From NCBI RefSeq assembly GCF_001465595.2, contig NZ_CP013481.2, forward strand, positions 1,116,001 through 1,180,000: 64,000 bases of DNA. The letters run 5' to 3'. This DNA comes from Pandoraea apista. Lineage in GTDB: Bacteria; Pseudomonadota; Gammaproteobacteria; Burkholderiales; Burkholderiaceae. Position numbers and translations under genes: made by a program. Under the pieces are notes generated by a model. That model made no database searches. It was not told the origin of the DNA and was given only the letters and a program-made list of their open reading frames with translations. Shown piece by piece: positions 26,770 to 36,118 of this stretch (position 1 is the stretch's first letter; the number at the start of each line of letters is the position of its first letter).

Positions 26770-27681
26770 TCAGCCTTCCACTTTCTTGATCAGCGCGTCG
26801 AGCGCGGCGAGTTCATCGGGCAACAGGTCGGTCAGCGGCGCGCGCACCGGCCCGGCATCGTGCCCGACGAGTTTCGCGCCCGCCTTGACGATACTCACGG
26901 CGTAGCCCTCGCGGCGGTTGCGAATCTCCAGATACGGCAGGAAGAACGTATCGAGCAGATGGCCCATCGTCTCCTGATCGTTCTCGCACACGGCGCGATA
27001 GAACTTCATTGCGGTCTTCGGAATGAAGTTGAAGACTGCCGACGAGTACACCGGCACGCCCAGCGCACGATAGGCTGCGGCATAGACTTCGGCGGTCGGC
27101 AGGCCCCCCAGATAGGAGAAACGATCGCCCATGCGGCGGCGAACCTGGACCATGCGCTCGATGTCGCCCACGCCGTCCTTGAAGCCGATCAGGTTCGGGC
27201 ACTTCTCGGCCAGACGTTCGAGCTGGTCGGCGCCCAGCTTCGAGTTGGCGCGGTTGTACACGATCACGCCGATGTTCACCGCACGGCAAACCTGTTCCAC
27301 GTGAGCGGCAATGCCGTCCAGGCTCGCTTCGGTGAGGTAGTGCGGCATGAGCAGCACGCCCTTGGCGCCGAGACGTTCGGCTTCGCGGGCGTACTCAATG
27401 GCCATGCGCGTCGGGCCGCCCGCGCCGGCCAGAATCGGCACCTTGCCTGCGCAGGTGTCGACCGCCGTCTTGATCACGGCGCTGTAGTCCTGCGGCGTGA
27501 GCGAGAAGAATTCGCCCGTGCCGCCCGCCGCGAAAAGCGCCGTTGCGCCGAACGGTGCCAGCCACTCCAGACGCGCTGCATAGCCGCGCGCATTGAAGTC
27601 GCCGTTAGCGTCGAAGTCGGTCACGGGAAAAGACAACAAGCCGTCGGAGACGATCTGCTTGAGTTCTTGAGGTGCAGTCAT
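26770..27681 (-). CDS. kdgD: 5-dehydro-4-deoxyglucarate dehydratase
   Basis: 303-residue DHDPS-family aldolase-fold enzyme that dehydrates and decarboxylates 5-dehydro-4-deoxy-D-glucarate to 2,5-dioxopentanoate. The Schiff-base Lys is in [10 protein letters not shown]; the start [19 protein letters not shown] and [15 protein letters not shown] are characteristic of KdgD. It uses the product of GudD (12.4 kb) and GarD (28.1 kb) and passes it to the dehydrogenase downstream. A palindromic site lies 79 bases before the start. Confidence 0.94.
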   Translation of the reverse strand: MTAPQELKQIVSDGLLSFPVTDFDANGDFNARGYAARLEWLAPFGATALFAAGGTGEFFSLTPQDYSAVIKTAVDTCAGKVPILAGAGGPTRMAIEYAREAERLGAKGVLLMPHYLTEASLDGIAAHVEQVCRAVNIGVIVYNRANSKLGADQLERLAEKCPNLIGFKDGVGDIERMVQVRRRMGDRFSYLGGLPTAEVYAAAYRALGVPVYSSAVFNFIPKTAMKFYRAVCENDQETMGHLLDTFFLPYLEIRNRREGYAVSIVKAGAKLVGHDAGPVRAPLTDLLPDELAALDALIKKVEG

Positions 27682-27759
27682 TTCAAGAGTTCCTGTCGGC
27701 CGAAGGGCCGGATTTGATGATGAAAAAGGGCGCTCAACCAGCGCTCGGCGCTGAGTTAT

Positions 27760-27776
27760 ATGTCATCGTATAACAT
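27760..27776. promoter_or_regulatory. Operator-like palindrome before kdgD
   Basis: ATGTCAT-CGT-ATAACAT, matching the 13773 site (GTCAT-CGT-ATGAC) except one base in the right arm. An overlapping repeat GTTATA-N8-TATAAC is also present. Probable site of the same GntR regulator. Confidence 0.55.
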
Positions 27777-27900
27777 GTGACGAAGCCGGGCAAGAGGGAG
27801 CTGGATCAAATGGCAGTGGGATAAACCCGCAAAAGGGTTGGAAAGGGTTTCTCCCGATTCCGTCGCAGCCCTTTGGGGGTGCCCGCAACGGGCTCTCTAG

Positions 27901-27917
27901 ATGTATGATGACACATA
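27901..27917. promoter_or_regulatory. Degenerate operator half-site before garD
   Basis: ATGTATGATGACACATA keeps one good half (ATGATGAC, as at 13967-13974), while the other half differs. Outer bases still form ATGTAT / ACACAT with one mismatch. Weaker evidence than the other three sites. Confidence 0.4.
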
Positions 27918-28060
27918 AGTGACGCGTGATTGAACCCACGTCAACGAACGCCGTAAAGGCAAAAATTACGGGCGCAAACTACGTATTGCGGGGCGGCAAA
28001 TTGAACGCCTCGGCACGACGCCGAGGTTGCGGCTTGTCAGGACAGCAGGAGGGGGAAGAG

Positions 28061-29689
28061 GTGAGCAACATGGCATCGAAGTCGGACACGGCCCGCCCGG
28101 CGGCGGGCGGACAGGAACAGCAAACGCGCGCGAAAGACGTGCCGCGCTATATCCGGATGCAGGCAGAGGACAACGTCGCCATCGTCGTGAACGACGGCGG
28201 TTTGGCCGCGGGTAGCCGGTTTGCGGACGGGCTCGCGCTTGTCGACGCCGTGCCGCAGGGACACAAGGTTGCGCTGACGGATCTGGCCGAGGGGGCCGCG
28301 GTGATTCGCTACGGCGTGGTGATCGGCTACGCCGCGCGGGCGTTGCCCGCCGGCAGTTGGGTCAACGAGCGCAATCTGAACATGCCCGAAGCGCCGTCAC
28401 TGGATCGTCTGCCGGTCGGCACGCGTGCGAGCGCAGCGCTACCGCCGCTCGACGGCTTCACGTTTCAGGGCTATCGCAACGCCGACGGCTCGGTCGGCAC
28501 CCGCAATATCCTTGCCATTACCACGACGGTGCAGTGTGTGGCCGGGGTGGTCGAATTTGCTGTCAAACGCATCAAGGAGACATTGCTGCCGCAGTACCCG
28601 AACGTCGACGACGTGGTGGCGTTGGCGCATACCTATGGCTGCGGCGTTGCCATCGATGCCCCGGACGCCATCGTGCCGATCCGCACGTTGCGCAATATCG
28701 CCACGAACCCGAACTTCGGCGGCGAGGTGATGGTGGTGAGTCTGGGGTGCGAGAAGCTCCAGCCCGAGCGCCTTTTGCCGGCGGGCAGCATTCCCATCGG
28801 CAGTGCCGACACTGACGGCAAGCCAGACACCGTTTGCCTGCAAGACGAGGCGCATGTCGGCTTCCTGTCGATGATCGATTCGATTCTTGCCACGGCGCGC
28901 ACGCATCTGGCGCGGCTCAATGCGCGGCAGCGCGAAACGGTGCCGGCATCGGAACTGATCGTCGGCGTGCAGTGCGGCGGCAGCGACGCGTTCTCCGGCG
29001 TGACCGCGAACCCGGCCGTAGGCTTCGCCACGGATCTGCTCGTGCGCGCTGGCGCGACGGTCATGTTCTCCGAAGTCACCGAAGTGCGCGACGGCATCGA
29101 TCAACTCACCTCGCGCGCCGCCACGCCGGAAGTCGCGGAAGCGATGATTCGAGAGATGGCCTGGTACGACGCGTATCTCGAGCGCGGACGCGTGGATCGC
29201 AGCGCCAACACAACGCCGGGCAATAAGCGCGGCGGGTTGTCCAATATTGTGGAAAAGGCGATGGGGTCAATCGTGAAGTCGGGCACGGGGCCGATTCACG
29301 GCGTGCTCTCACCCGGTGCCAAACTCGACCGTTCGCAACAGCGCGGATTGATCTACGCGGCAACGCCGGCGAGCGACTTCATCTGCGGCACGCTGCAACT
29401 CGCGGCGGGCATCAATCTGCACGTCTTCACGACTGGCCGGGGCACACCCTACGGGCTGGCCGAGGTGCCCGTCATCAAAGTGGCGACGCGCTCCGATCTG
29501 GCACGCCGCTGGCACGATCTGATGGATGTCGACGCGGGCCGCATTGCCACGGGCGACGCCACGATCGAAGACATCGGCTGGCAACTCTTTCACCTGATGC
29601 TCGCCGTGGCGAGCGGTGAGAAGACCTGGGCCGAGCGATGGGGGCTGCACAATGCGCTAACGCTGTTCAACCCGGCGCCGGTGACCTGA
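28061..29689 (+). CDS. garD: Galactarate dehydratase
   Basis: UxaA-family dehydratase converting galactarate (meso) to 5-dehydro-4-deoxy-D-glucarate. 542 residues from the GTG at 28061, eight bases after AGGAGG; ATG at 28070 is an alternative. The N-terminal SAF-like part ([25 protein letters not shown]) and the catalytic part ([59 protein letters not shown]) are near identical in pattern to E. coli GarD (523 residues), ending FNPAPVT. Together with GudD it feeds KdgD. Confidence 0.95.
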   Translation: MSNMASKSDTARPAAGGQEQQTRAKDVPRYIRMQAEDNVAIVVNDGGLAAGSRFADGLALVDAVPQGHKVALTDLAEGAAVIRYGVVIGYAARALPAGSWVNERNLNMPEAPSLDRLPVGTRASAALPPLDGFTFQGYRNADGSVGTRNILAITTTVQCVAGVVEFAVKRIKETLLPQYPNVDDVVALAHTYGCGVAIDAPDAIVPIRTLRNIATNPNFGGEVMVVSLGCEKLQPERLLPAGSIPIGSADTDGKPDTVCLQDEAHVGFLSMIDSILATARTHLARLNARQRETVPASELIVGVQCGGSDAFSGVTANPAVGFATDLLVRAGATVMFSEVTEVRDGIDQLTSRAATPEVAEAMIREMAWYDAYLERGRVDRSANTTPGNKRGGLSNIVEKAMGSIVKSGTGPIHGVLSPGAKLDRSQQRGLIYAATPASDFICGTLQLAAGINLHVFTTGRGTPYGLAEVPVIKVATRSDLARRWHDLMDVDAGRIATGDATIEDIGWQLFHLMLAVASGEKTWAERWGLHNALTLFNPAPVT

Positions 29690-29727
29690 TGCCGTGACGC
29701 CGGCCACTGCCACTGGCGGCGTGTGCT

Positions 29728-30204
29728 TCAGAGTTCGGCTTGCGTTTGCGCCAGTCCGAACTCGAGCATGGCGGGCACGAAGCAGTGATTGAGCGTATCG
29801 CGTCGCGAGAGCTTCGCGAGCACATAGCGACGAAATGGCGTGAGCGTGGCCCAGTCGCCGACATCGGGCGGGAGCAGGTCGGCCAACTCGCATTGCCGGA
29901 GCAATCCCGGCGGTAGCGCATTCACGTCTTGCCAGGCGGTGGACGCGGGATCGACGCTGCGCTCGACCGCTTGCCCGAGATGGTCGCGGGCAATCTCGTC
30001 GAGACGCGCCGAGAAATCGTCGTCGCCCGGCATGCACGACGCCAGCGTTTCACGCGCTTCCTGCGGCAGCCGCTGCCAATCGGCCAGCGACACATGCTGG
30101 CCGTTGCGATCCAGGTTGAAGCGAATCGCCATCGTGATGAACTTCAGGTTTTCGCAGGCTTCGATCTCGAAAACGAAGATAGGCAGACGCTGATAGAGAT
30201 GCAT
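29728..30204 (-). CDS. Nitrate-reductase-associated protein (PF09655 family)
   Basis: 158 residues from the ATG at 30204 (GGGAG upstream); the frame is open to 30237. The pattern FVFEIEACENLKFITMAIRFNLDRNGQHVSLADWQRLP followed by TPFRRYVLAKLSRRDTLNHCFVPAMLEFGL matches the nitrate-reductase-associated family, whose cyanobacterial member NarM is needed for nitrate reductase activity. No nitrate reductase gene is near, so its role here is open. It is cytosolic by sequence. Confidence 0.72.
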   Translation of the reverse strand: MHLYQRLPIFVFEIEACENLKFITMAIRFNLDRNGQHVSLADWQRLPQEARETLASCMPGDDDFSARLDEIARDHLGQAVERSVDPASTAWQDVNALPPGLLRQCELADLLPPDVGDWATLTPFRRYVLAKLSRRDTLNHCFVPAMLEFGLAQTQAEL

Positions 30205-30273
30205 GAGAGTCGCTCCCGGGAGCACCATCGGAAACATTGATGGTACTTCAAGTGAGCGACCTCATCGCGGCAT

Positions 30274-31887
30274 TCATGGGGTCGTGTAACGAAGCTGTGC
30301 GTTTGGCCCGACCGGCAACTCCAGACCGAAGACCCAGAGACAGAAGAATGCCGTCCACGCAATGGTGAATACGATCGCGTAGGGCAACATCAACGCGAGC
30401 AACGTGCCTACGCCGGCATCGCGTTGGTAGCGTGTCGCTACCGCGAGAATGAGCGCGAAATAGCTCAACATCGGCGTGACGATGTTCGAGACCGAATCGC
30501 CGATCCGGTAAGCGGCCTGCACGACTTCCGGCGCATAGCCGAGCAACATCATCATCGGTACGACGATAGGGGCCATGAGCGCCCATTGCGCCATGCCGGA
30601 ACTGATCATGAGATTCACTGCGGCGCATAGCAAGATGAGTCCGATAAACAGCAGCGGCCCGTTTTCCGCTACGCCGCCAAGCCAGCCTGCGCCCTTGATC
30701 GCGAGTATGGTGCCCAATCCGCTGCGTCCGAACAGGGCGACGAACTGCGAAGCGAAAAACACGAGCACGAGATATTGGCCGAGGCTGCCCAAGGTCTTCG
30801 ACATGGCGGCGATCACGTCGCGATCGTTTCGGTACGTACCGGTCATTGCGCCGTAGACCAATCCGGGCAGCGCGAAGAAGATCACGATGAATGCCACCAC
30901 ACTGGCGAATAGCGGCGCGCGGCTGCCATATTCGCCGTTTGCGTCGCGAAGCGGCGATGCGTCGGGCCACGCGATCGCGAACAGGGCGACACCGAATACC
31001 AGCATGCAGCCGAGTGCGGCCCACAAGGCGCGCCGCTCCGCAGACGCGATGGGGCGATGCGTGTGTGTGTCCGGCGACAGTGCCTCGGGGTCGCCGTCTT
31101 GCGGATGCCACGCCCCCAGGCGCGGTTCGATGACACGCTCGGTGACCCATGTGGCGGCCAGTATGACGAGTACCGAACTGGCGGCCATGAAGTACCAGTT
31201 GGCGACGGCGCTGACGCTATATTCCGGCGCGAGCAGCTGCGCGGCTCCTTGCGTAATGCCGCCCAGCAATGGGTCGGAGGTGCTTAGCAGCAGATTCGCA
31301 CCGTAACCGCCGGATACGCCTGCGAAGGCCGCCGACAGCCCGGCGAGGGGATGCCGCCCCATTGTCGCGAAGAGCATGGCGGCCAGCGGCAGCACCACGA
31401 CATAGCCAAGATCGGAGGCCACGTTCGAGATCACGGCGGCGAAAACGATCGCCATCGTGATGCACCGGCGCGGCGCCGCAACCACCAGCGCCCGGAGCGC
31501 AGACGACAGCAAGCCGGAATGCTCTGCGATCGAAATGCCGAGCAGGGCGACGAGGACCGTGCCCAACGGGGCGTAGCTCGTGAAGTTGGTAGTCACGGTG
31601 CTGGCCCAGCGCACGAGCTCAGTGCCGGTCAGCAGGTTTGTTACGCGCATGACGTCGCCCGCATTGGCCGGACGCGGGTCGGCCGCCGAAATACCGATCC
31701 ATGCACTGATCGACGACAGGACGACAACCGTCATCGTCATGAGCGCAAAGAGCGTGACCGGGTGCGGCAGTGCGTTGCCCAGCCATTCAACCAGGCCGAG
31801 GGCGCCGCGAAGGCGGGTTTTGGCATGAGGCCTGGCGGTGCCGGGCGCTTTTGCCGAGTTGGGAGTGGCGTCGGGCATACGTAACAT
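30274..31887 (-). CDS. AbgT-family transporter
   Basis: 537 residues with about a dozen hydrophobic segments. Family features include the start LRGALGLVEWLGNALPHPVTLFALM, ISNVASDLGYVVVLPLAAMLF, GGYGANLLLSTSDPLLGG and the C-terminal SSGMAQWALMAPIVVPMMMLLG with QAAYRIGDSVSNIVTPM. AbgT proteins carry p-aminobenzoyl-glutamate into the cell in E. coli, or export sulfonamides in other species; no abgA/abgB hydrolase genes are adjacent, so direction and substrate are unsure. The inner-membrane location is clear. Confidence 0.93.
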   Translation of the reverse strand: MLRMPDATPNSAKAPGTARPHAKTRLRGALGLVEWLGNALPHPVTLFALMTMTVVVLSSISAWIGISAADPRPANAGDVMRVTNLLTGTELVRWASTVTTNFTSYAPLGTVLVALLGISIAEHSGLLSSALRALVVAAPRRCITMAIVFAAVISNVASDLGYVVVLPLAAMLFATMGRHPLAGLSAAFAGVSGGYGANLLLSTSDPLLGGITQGAAQLLAPEYSVSAVANWYFMAASSVLVILAATWVTERVIEPRLGAWHPQDGDPEALSPDTHTHRPIASAERRALWAALGCMLVFGVALFAIAWPDASPLRDANGEYGSRAPLFASVVAFIVIFFALPGLVYGAMTGTYRNDRDVIAAMSKTLGSLGQYLVLVFFASQFVALFGRSGLGTILAIKGAGWLGGVAENGPLLFIGLILLCAAVNLMISSGMAQWALMAPIVVPMMMLLGYAPEVVQAAYRIGDSVSNIVTPMLSYFALILAVATRYQRDAGVGTLLALMLPYAIVFTIAWTAFFCLWVFGLELPVGPNAQLRYTTP

Positions 31888-32403
31888 CTCTGCGTCTGAA
31901 CTCGGAATGCCCTAGCGTAGGTGCGATTTCGGGTGGGGGTACTCAACGAGGCACATTTTTGGGGTAACCCTTGGTTCACTTTGCGCCTCGGGCTGAAGGT
32001 CCGAGGCTCGCGTGCTTCAGCGCGGATACGAGAAGCGCGTCCTGGCGTTGTCGCGTATCGCCGCCGTGATGCTTCTGGTTCTTGGGAATAGTCTCAAAAT
32101 CGCTCGTCGGAGCGCGAATGTGGGCATTTGCCGTTCACGATGGCGACCGAAGCTGAACGTTCGCCATCTCTCGGGGCGCTACCGGTGGTCGCTGTCAAGC
32201 GGGCGCGATGACGGAGTCCGATATGACAACGTTATGACAACGCTATCCGCGTGCTTCTCGAAACGGCGCTCGTTTTCGACCCCGTGGGGGATTCCTAATG
32301 TAGATGTTTGACCCGCAGGTGTCTGCGTTCATGCCCGGCATGGCGTGCGCGGCCTGCGCGGCAGTCTTTGCACCCCGTTATGCGTATTTCGAAAGGAGCC
32401 GAC
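31888..32403. other. Intergenic, promoter side of the 32.4-kb gene pair
   Basis: 516 bases without a supported gene. It contains the tandem repeat TATGACAACG listed separately and presumably the promoters of the AbgT gene (left) and the small orphan gene (right). Confidence 0.5.
32222..32242 (+). repeat. Tandem direct repeat TATGACAACG (11-bp period)
   Basis: Two exact copies of TATGACAACG at 32222-32231 and 32233-32242, one helical turn apart, ~160 bases before the 97-residue orphan gene. Direct repeats one turn apart are typical of response-regulator sites; the binder is unknown. Confidence 0.5.
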
Positions 32404-32697
32404 ATGCCGTCCAATGCGCCGCCGTCACCTTTTCCTTTTCTCCCCGTCGTGCTTGAGTCGCCGACAGGCACGCAAGGTCGCGCACGGCCCATCGCCAAGC
32501 GCATGGGCCGTTCCTCCGACACGACGCCACGCGAGTTGTCGCGCGGCAAAGGCCGTGCCACATGCCGCAGTAGTGCCGGCGTCGTGCAGAGCGTGCCCGG
32601 TTTGTCTCTTGACGACGGAGCGGCGGCGCTTCGCGTGGAGATCGTGCGACGCATCGATCCCGCGTGGGTGACGTTGCTCGGGGCCATCGTCCGATGA
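32404..32697 (+). CDS. Small orphan protein, 97 residues
   Basis: Begins at the ATG at 32404 with AAAGGAG seven bases upstream. The sequence is Pro-rich at the start (MPSNAPPSPFPFLPVVLE), basic and Ser/Arg-rich in the middle with one Cys, and ends DDGAAALRVEIVRRIDPAWV and TLLGAIVR, probably one helix. I recognise no family. Its stop overlaps the next start (ATGA), so translation is coupled to the heme-oxygenase-fold-like protein; it may be that protein's partner or substrate. Confidence 0.7.
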   Translation: MPSNAPPSPFPFLPVVLESPTGTQGRARPIAKRMGRSSDTTPRELSRGKGRATCRSSAGVVQSVPGLSLDDGAAALRVEIVRRIDPAWVTLLGAIVR

Positions 32698-33704
32698 GTG
32701 CGTCGCTTATGTCATCGGTCGCTTCCCCGTCTTCCGCCACGTCCCCCACGTCCCCCACTTCCCCCTTGCAAACGCCCGTGCTGGATGCCTCGTCCAAAGC
32801 GGTATGGGTCATCTTGTCGCCGCACGGGCGATGGGCGAACGATGCGCAGGCTGTCACCGTCTCGTCGCACGAGGTGTCGTGCACGTTGCACGGCGCGCCG
32901 GCGGACATTGCCGTCTGGCTCGACCGTCTGCGGCATGGTTTGTTGCTCGCCGAAGCACCGGTGCCGGGCACCTGGCTTGCAACGCTCGTGGACGAATCGC
33001 TCGCGCATGTGCTGCCGGCGACACGTCCCGATATCGTCCCGGCATTCGGAAAAATCTGCGACGACTGGGTGCGCGGCATTTTCGCGGCGCCGTTCTGGGC
33101 CCGCTTTCTGGCGGGCGAGTCGAGTGACATTCAGGTGCTGGCGTTTCTGGCGCAGCATTACCATCGCGCCGCCGGGGCAGACGTTCACAATCGCATCGCC
33201 GTCGAGCGGTGCACCGACGCGGCGCTGCGGCCGCTGCTGCTGCGTCAGTATCGCGAACAGCGCGGGCAGGCGACGATGCTTGCCGCCGGATTGTTGCGTT
33301 GCGGCCCGACGGCACGCACGTTCCTCGACAGCGGCGCGTTCGACGCAACCCATGCATTGATCGATTTCATCATCGACGCCGCGGGCGACATGCCGACTTA
33401 CGTCGGTTGTTGTGCGCTCAGTCAGGCGCCGGCAACGGTGCGTGCCGCCAGCGAGATCGAAGCGCAATTCGACGCCATGGCGAAGCGCTATCCGTCGGCA
33501 GCCGAAGGGTTTGCGGCGGTTTGTGCTCATGCGCGGCACGATGCGAGTGTTTGCGGTGGCACGTCGCTACTCTCGCAATGGGTGGAGGAGGCCGGCGAGC
33601 CCGACGTTGCGGCTCGCTTGCGCATGCTGCGTGGGGCCTATGGGGTGGCGGCAGCCTACCGCGTCATGTTCGACGCGTTGCATCGTCTGGACGAAGATTT
33701 CTGA
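32694..33704 (+). CDS. Heme-oxygenase/TENA-fold-like protein (putative HDO-type)
   Basis: 336 residues. Residues ~1-25 are Ser/Pro/Thr-rich. Residues ~28-100 form a small domain of predicted strands then helices (KAVWVILSPHGRWANDAQAV; ADIAVWLDRLRHGL). Residues ~110-330 resemble the all-helical heme-oxygenase-like fold (FWARFLAGESSDIQVLAFLAQHYH; LLRQYREQRGQATMLAAGLL; HARHDASVCGGTSLL). In active diiron members a motif with Glu and Gly-His is expected where this protein has EQRGQ, so metal binding is uncertain. Function unknown; coupled to the upstream small protein by ATGA overlap. Confidence 0.6.
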   Translation: MSASLMSSVASPSSATSPTSPTSPLQTPVLDASSKAVWVILSPHGRWANDAQAVTVSSHEVSCTLHGAPADIAVWLDRLRHGLLLAEAPVPGTWLATLVDESLAHVLPATRPDIVPAFGKICDDWVRGIFAAPFWARFLAGESSDIQVLAFLAQHYHRAAGADVHNRIAVERCTDAALRPLLLRQYREQRGQATMLAAGLLRCGPTARTFLDSGAFDATHALIDFIIDAAGDMPTYVGCCALSQAPATVRAASEIEAQFDAMAKRYPSAAEGFAAVCAHARHDASVCGGTSLLSQWVEEAGEPDVAARLRMLRGAYGVAAAYRVMFDALHRLDEDF

Positions 33705-33805
33705 AGTCTGCGCCCGGGCCGTGCCCCCGAATGGGGCATGTGACTCGTATAATGGCGTCCCAACGGCGGGGGCGGTTGCGGCCCCGCGCCGTCCGCCCCC
33801 AGACC

Positions 33806-34699
33806 ATGACAACCCAACTCGCTTACCTCGCCGCGCTCGGCGCCGCCCTTTGCTGGGCCTGTAGCGGCATGATCGCCATTACGCCTGTGCGCCAGGCGGG
33901 TTCTTTCCCCTTCAATTACGCCCGCATGTTGCTTGTCTTCGCGATGCTGCTCGTCGCGCTGGCGGTGTTGCGCGGTTGGCCGTCGCTGACACTGGAGCAA
34001 TGGCTGCGGCTTACGGCGTCGGGGCTGATCGGCATTCTCGTGGGCGACACGATTCTCTACACGTCGCTGGGCCGTCTCGGGCCGCGCCGAAACTCCATCA
34101 TCTTCGCAACGAATGCGCCGATGACCGCCGTGCTCGGTTACTTCTGGCTGGGCGAGGCGCTGGGTTGGCGTGCCGTGGCCGGCGTAGCCCTCGTAACGGC
34201 AGGCGTGGCGCTGGCCATCGCATTTGGGGGGCGTCGAGAGGACGCGCACCACTGGGAGTCCGTGCGCGGCGACGTGCGTGTGGGTATCGCCATTGGCCTG
34301 ACGGCGGCGTTGTGTCATTCCATTGGCACATTGATCGCCAAGCCGGTCATGGCGGCCGGTGTCGATCCGGTGGGGGCGTCGGCCGTGCGGGTAGGGGTGT
34401 CGGCGCTAGGGCTCACGCTGGTGGCCGCACGGCGCGGGCGCGCCATCTTCTCGGCATTCACGCCGGGCACGCTGGCCCTCACGGCCGCGTCCGGCTTTGT
34501 TGGCGTAGCGGTCGGCATGACCCTGCTGCTCTACGGCATGGGGCACGGCAACACGGGCGTCATCGCGACGCTTTCGGCGACCACACCGGTCATGGTGCTG
34601 CCCTTGTTGTGGCTGCGCACCCGGCAGCGTCCGGCAGCTGGGGCCTGGTGGGGCGCGTTGATCGCGAGCGCGGGTGTCGCGCTCATCTTCAACCGGTAA
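33806..34699 (+). CDS. EamA/DMT-superfamily permease
   Basis: 297 residues with ten hydrophobic segments in two EamA repeats (LAYLAALGAALCWACSGMIAI... and VGIAIGLTAALCHSIGTLIAKPVM...). The start MTTQLAYLAALG at 33806 puts the first helix at the N-terminus as usual. It exports or imports a small metabolite; the substrate cannot be predicted. It is separated from the upstream pair by 101 bases with its own probable promoter. Confidence 0.92.
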   Translation: MTTQLAYLAALGAALCWACSGMIAITPVRQAGSFPFNYARMLLVFAMLLVALAVLRGWPSLTLEQWLRLTASGLIGILVGDTILYTSLGRLGPRRNSIIFATNAPMTAVLGYFWLGEALGWRAVAGVALVTAGVALAIAFGGRREDAHHWESVRGDVRVGIAIGLTAALCHSIGTLIAKPVMAAGVDPVGASAVRVGVSALGLTLVAARRGRAIFSAFTPGTLALTAASGFVGVAVGMTLLLYGMGHGNTGVIATLSATTPVMVLPLLWLRTRQRPAAGAWWGALIASAGVALIFNR

Positions 34700-34734
34700 G
34701 TGTTGCGTGGGAGGACAGCCGGGCGGCCCGGCCG

Positions 34735-35562
34735 TCAGCGCGTGAGCGGCGGTTGCAGGGTGTCGGCGTTCGGATGCGAAGCATCGACGCTCGCACTAGG
34801 CGAGGGGGCTTCCTGCACGACTGCCGGGCGCGGCATGGCCGGTGTCAGCAGACGTCGCAGCCACGCGGCAAATCGCTCGAGCACACTCGGATCGTCGTTG
34901 AACAACTCGGGACGCAGCACGCGCAGATAGTCCAGAATCTGTTCGGCCTCCTGAGCACCGACGGAACCATAGATCACCGCGAGATCGAGGAGTGCGCGCA
35001 ACTCGCCGAGCCGTTCGCGCGCTTGCAATGACCGTGCCGTCTCCACGCTGCGCTTGGCGTCGAATACGCGCTCGCGCAGCACCGACGCGGTGCGCCATGC
35101 CGGTGTCTGCAAGGTCGCTTCGAGCGTGCGCAGGTCTTGCGCCGAACTGACGATCTGTCCGGCGAGCGACTCCACGATACGTTCTTCACCCTTCGCTTCG
35201 CGCACAATGCCTTCCGCCCAGCGGCTCGCCTGACGCGACATATCCTCGCGCGTCCATTCGGGGCGGGACACGAAATAGAACCCATGCTGACGCGCCTGAT
35301 TCAGGATGATCGAGACGACATCCGGAAACTGCTTGTCGAACGTGCGCTTGGCCCATGCGTAGTGACCGCCCGCGAGCAACTGCGCCACGGCGGCCTCGGT
35401 CAGCGGCACGGTGCTGTCGAGCAGGCGGGCGCGCAGGAAGTCGTCGAAGGGTGGGGGCGTGAAGTGACGATCGACGGCGGCGGAGATTCGCACGAAGGCG
35501 TCGAAGTCCTTTTGCAGGTCCGCCAGTGCGGTGTCGGAGAGGGTTAGCGAAATGCGGCTCAT
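34735..35562 (-). CDS. Conserved hypothetical protein
   Basis: 275 residues from the ATG at 35562 (GGGAG nine bases upstream); the longer frame to 35736 reads Arg/His-rich non-protein-like sequence. The protein is soluble and mostly helical (LTLSDTALADLQKDFDAFVRISAAVDRHF; SARSLQARERLGELRALLDLAVIYGSVG-like), without signal peptide or membrane segment, and ends in a Pro/Ser-rich tail. No family recognised. Convergent with the EamA gene. Confidence 0.8.
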   Translation of the reverse strand: MSRISLTLSDTALADLQKDFDAFVRISAAVDRHFTPPPFDDFLRARLLDSTVPLTEAAVAQLLAGGHYAWAKRTFDKQFPDVVSIILNQARQHGFYFVSRPEWTREDMSRQASRWAEGIVREAKGEERIVESLAGQIVSSAQDLRTLEATLQTPAWRTASVLRERVFDAKRSVETARSLQARERLGELRALLDLAVIYGSVGAQEAEQILDYLRVLRPELFNDDPSVLERFAAWLRRLLTPAMPRPAVVQEAPSPSASVDASHPNADTLQPPLTR

Positions 35563-36118
35563 CGTGGCGGGCTCCCAGGCATGACGACGATGGCGCGAAG
35601 CCACGGCGCGTGCGAGCACACGCCTGCCAGTCGAGCGTCTGTGCGAGTGCGGCGAGCTGCGGGCGTTACCGCCGAAGCTCGTGCCACGTGCATCCCCATT
35701 GCGCGTGAAGTCATGTGCAGCGATACGTCGTGTCAACGGTGCGCTGCGGTCGTGGCCGCGCGCTGTGAAGATTGCCCGGACGGACCCTGCGCCGGCGCGC
35801 TTGATCCTCTGGCGTTTATGGCGGCGATTCTAGCGTATCCATTGCCAGGGAATCACCGCGCCGCCGCCGCGCCCGACAGAATTCACATTTCACTGGGCGG
35901 ACAGCAGGACTCTGCATGCACCAACGGCACGACGGTGCAAAAACTTTAGCCGCACCGGCCAAAAATCCTTATTTCCGCGAAAGGCGGACGGCGCACCGGC
36001 ATGGGGCGTGAGACGAAGCTGCGGCCCCGCGGTCACGCGCGGACGACGTCAGGCATAGCCAACGTCGTCCGTGCAGCGGGTGATGAGGTAGGAGGCAAGG
36101 CAGGTGAGGCGGCTTGGG
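35563..36118. other. Intergenic, no gene supported
   Basis: 556 bases. A plus-strand frame near 35711 is Cys-rich for ~25 residues but lacks a ribosome binding site and protein-like continuation. A 9-bp inverted repeat GGACGACGT (36041-36049) / ACGTCGTCC (36062-36070) after egtD may be its terminator, though no T-run follows. Confidence 0.5.

Larger units (their letters stand above)
27682..28060. promoter_or_regulatory. Divergent promoter region kdgD / garD
   Basis: 379 bases with no supported gene. It contains the two operator-like sites listed separately (27760 and 27901). A frame open from a GTG at 27926 leads into garD, but its residues do not resemble the family. Confidence 0.55.

Noticed and set aside
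27926..28060. N-terminal extension of GarD
   Set aside because: Residues upstream of 28061 do not resemble GarD and a strong AGGAGG precedes 28061.
35711..35800. Short Cys-rich frame MCSDTSCQRCAAVVAARCEDC
   Set aside because: No ribosome binding site, no continuation resembling protein, no homologue recognised.
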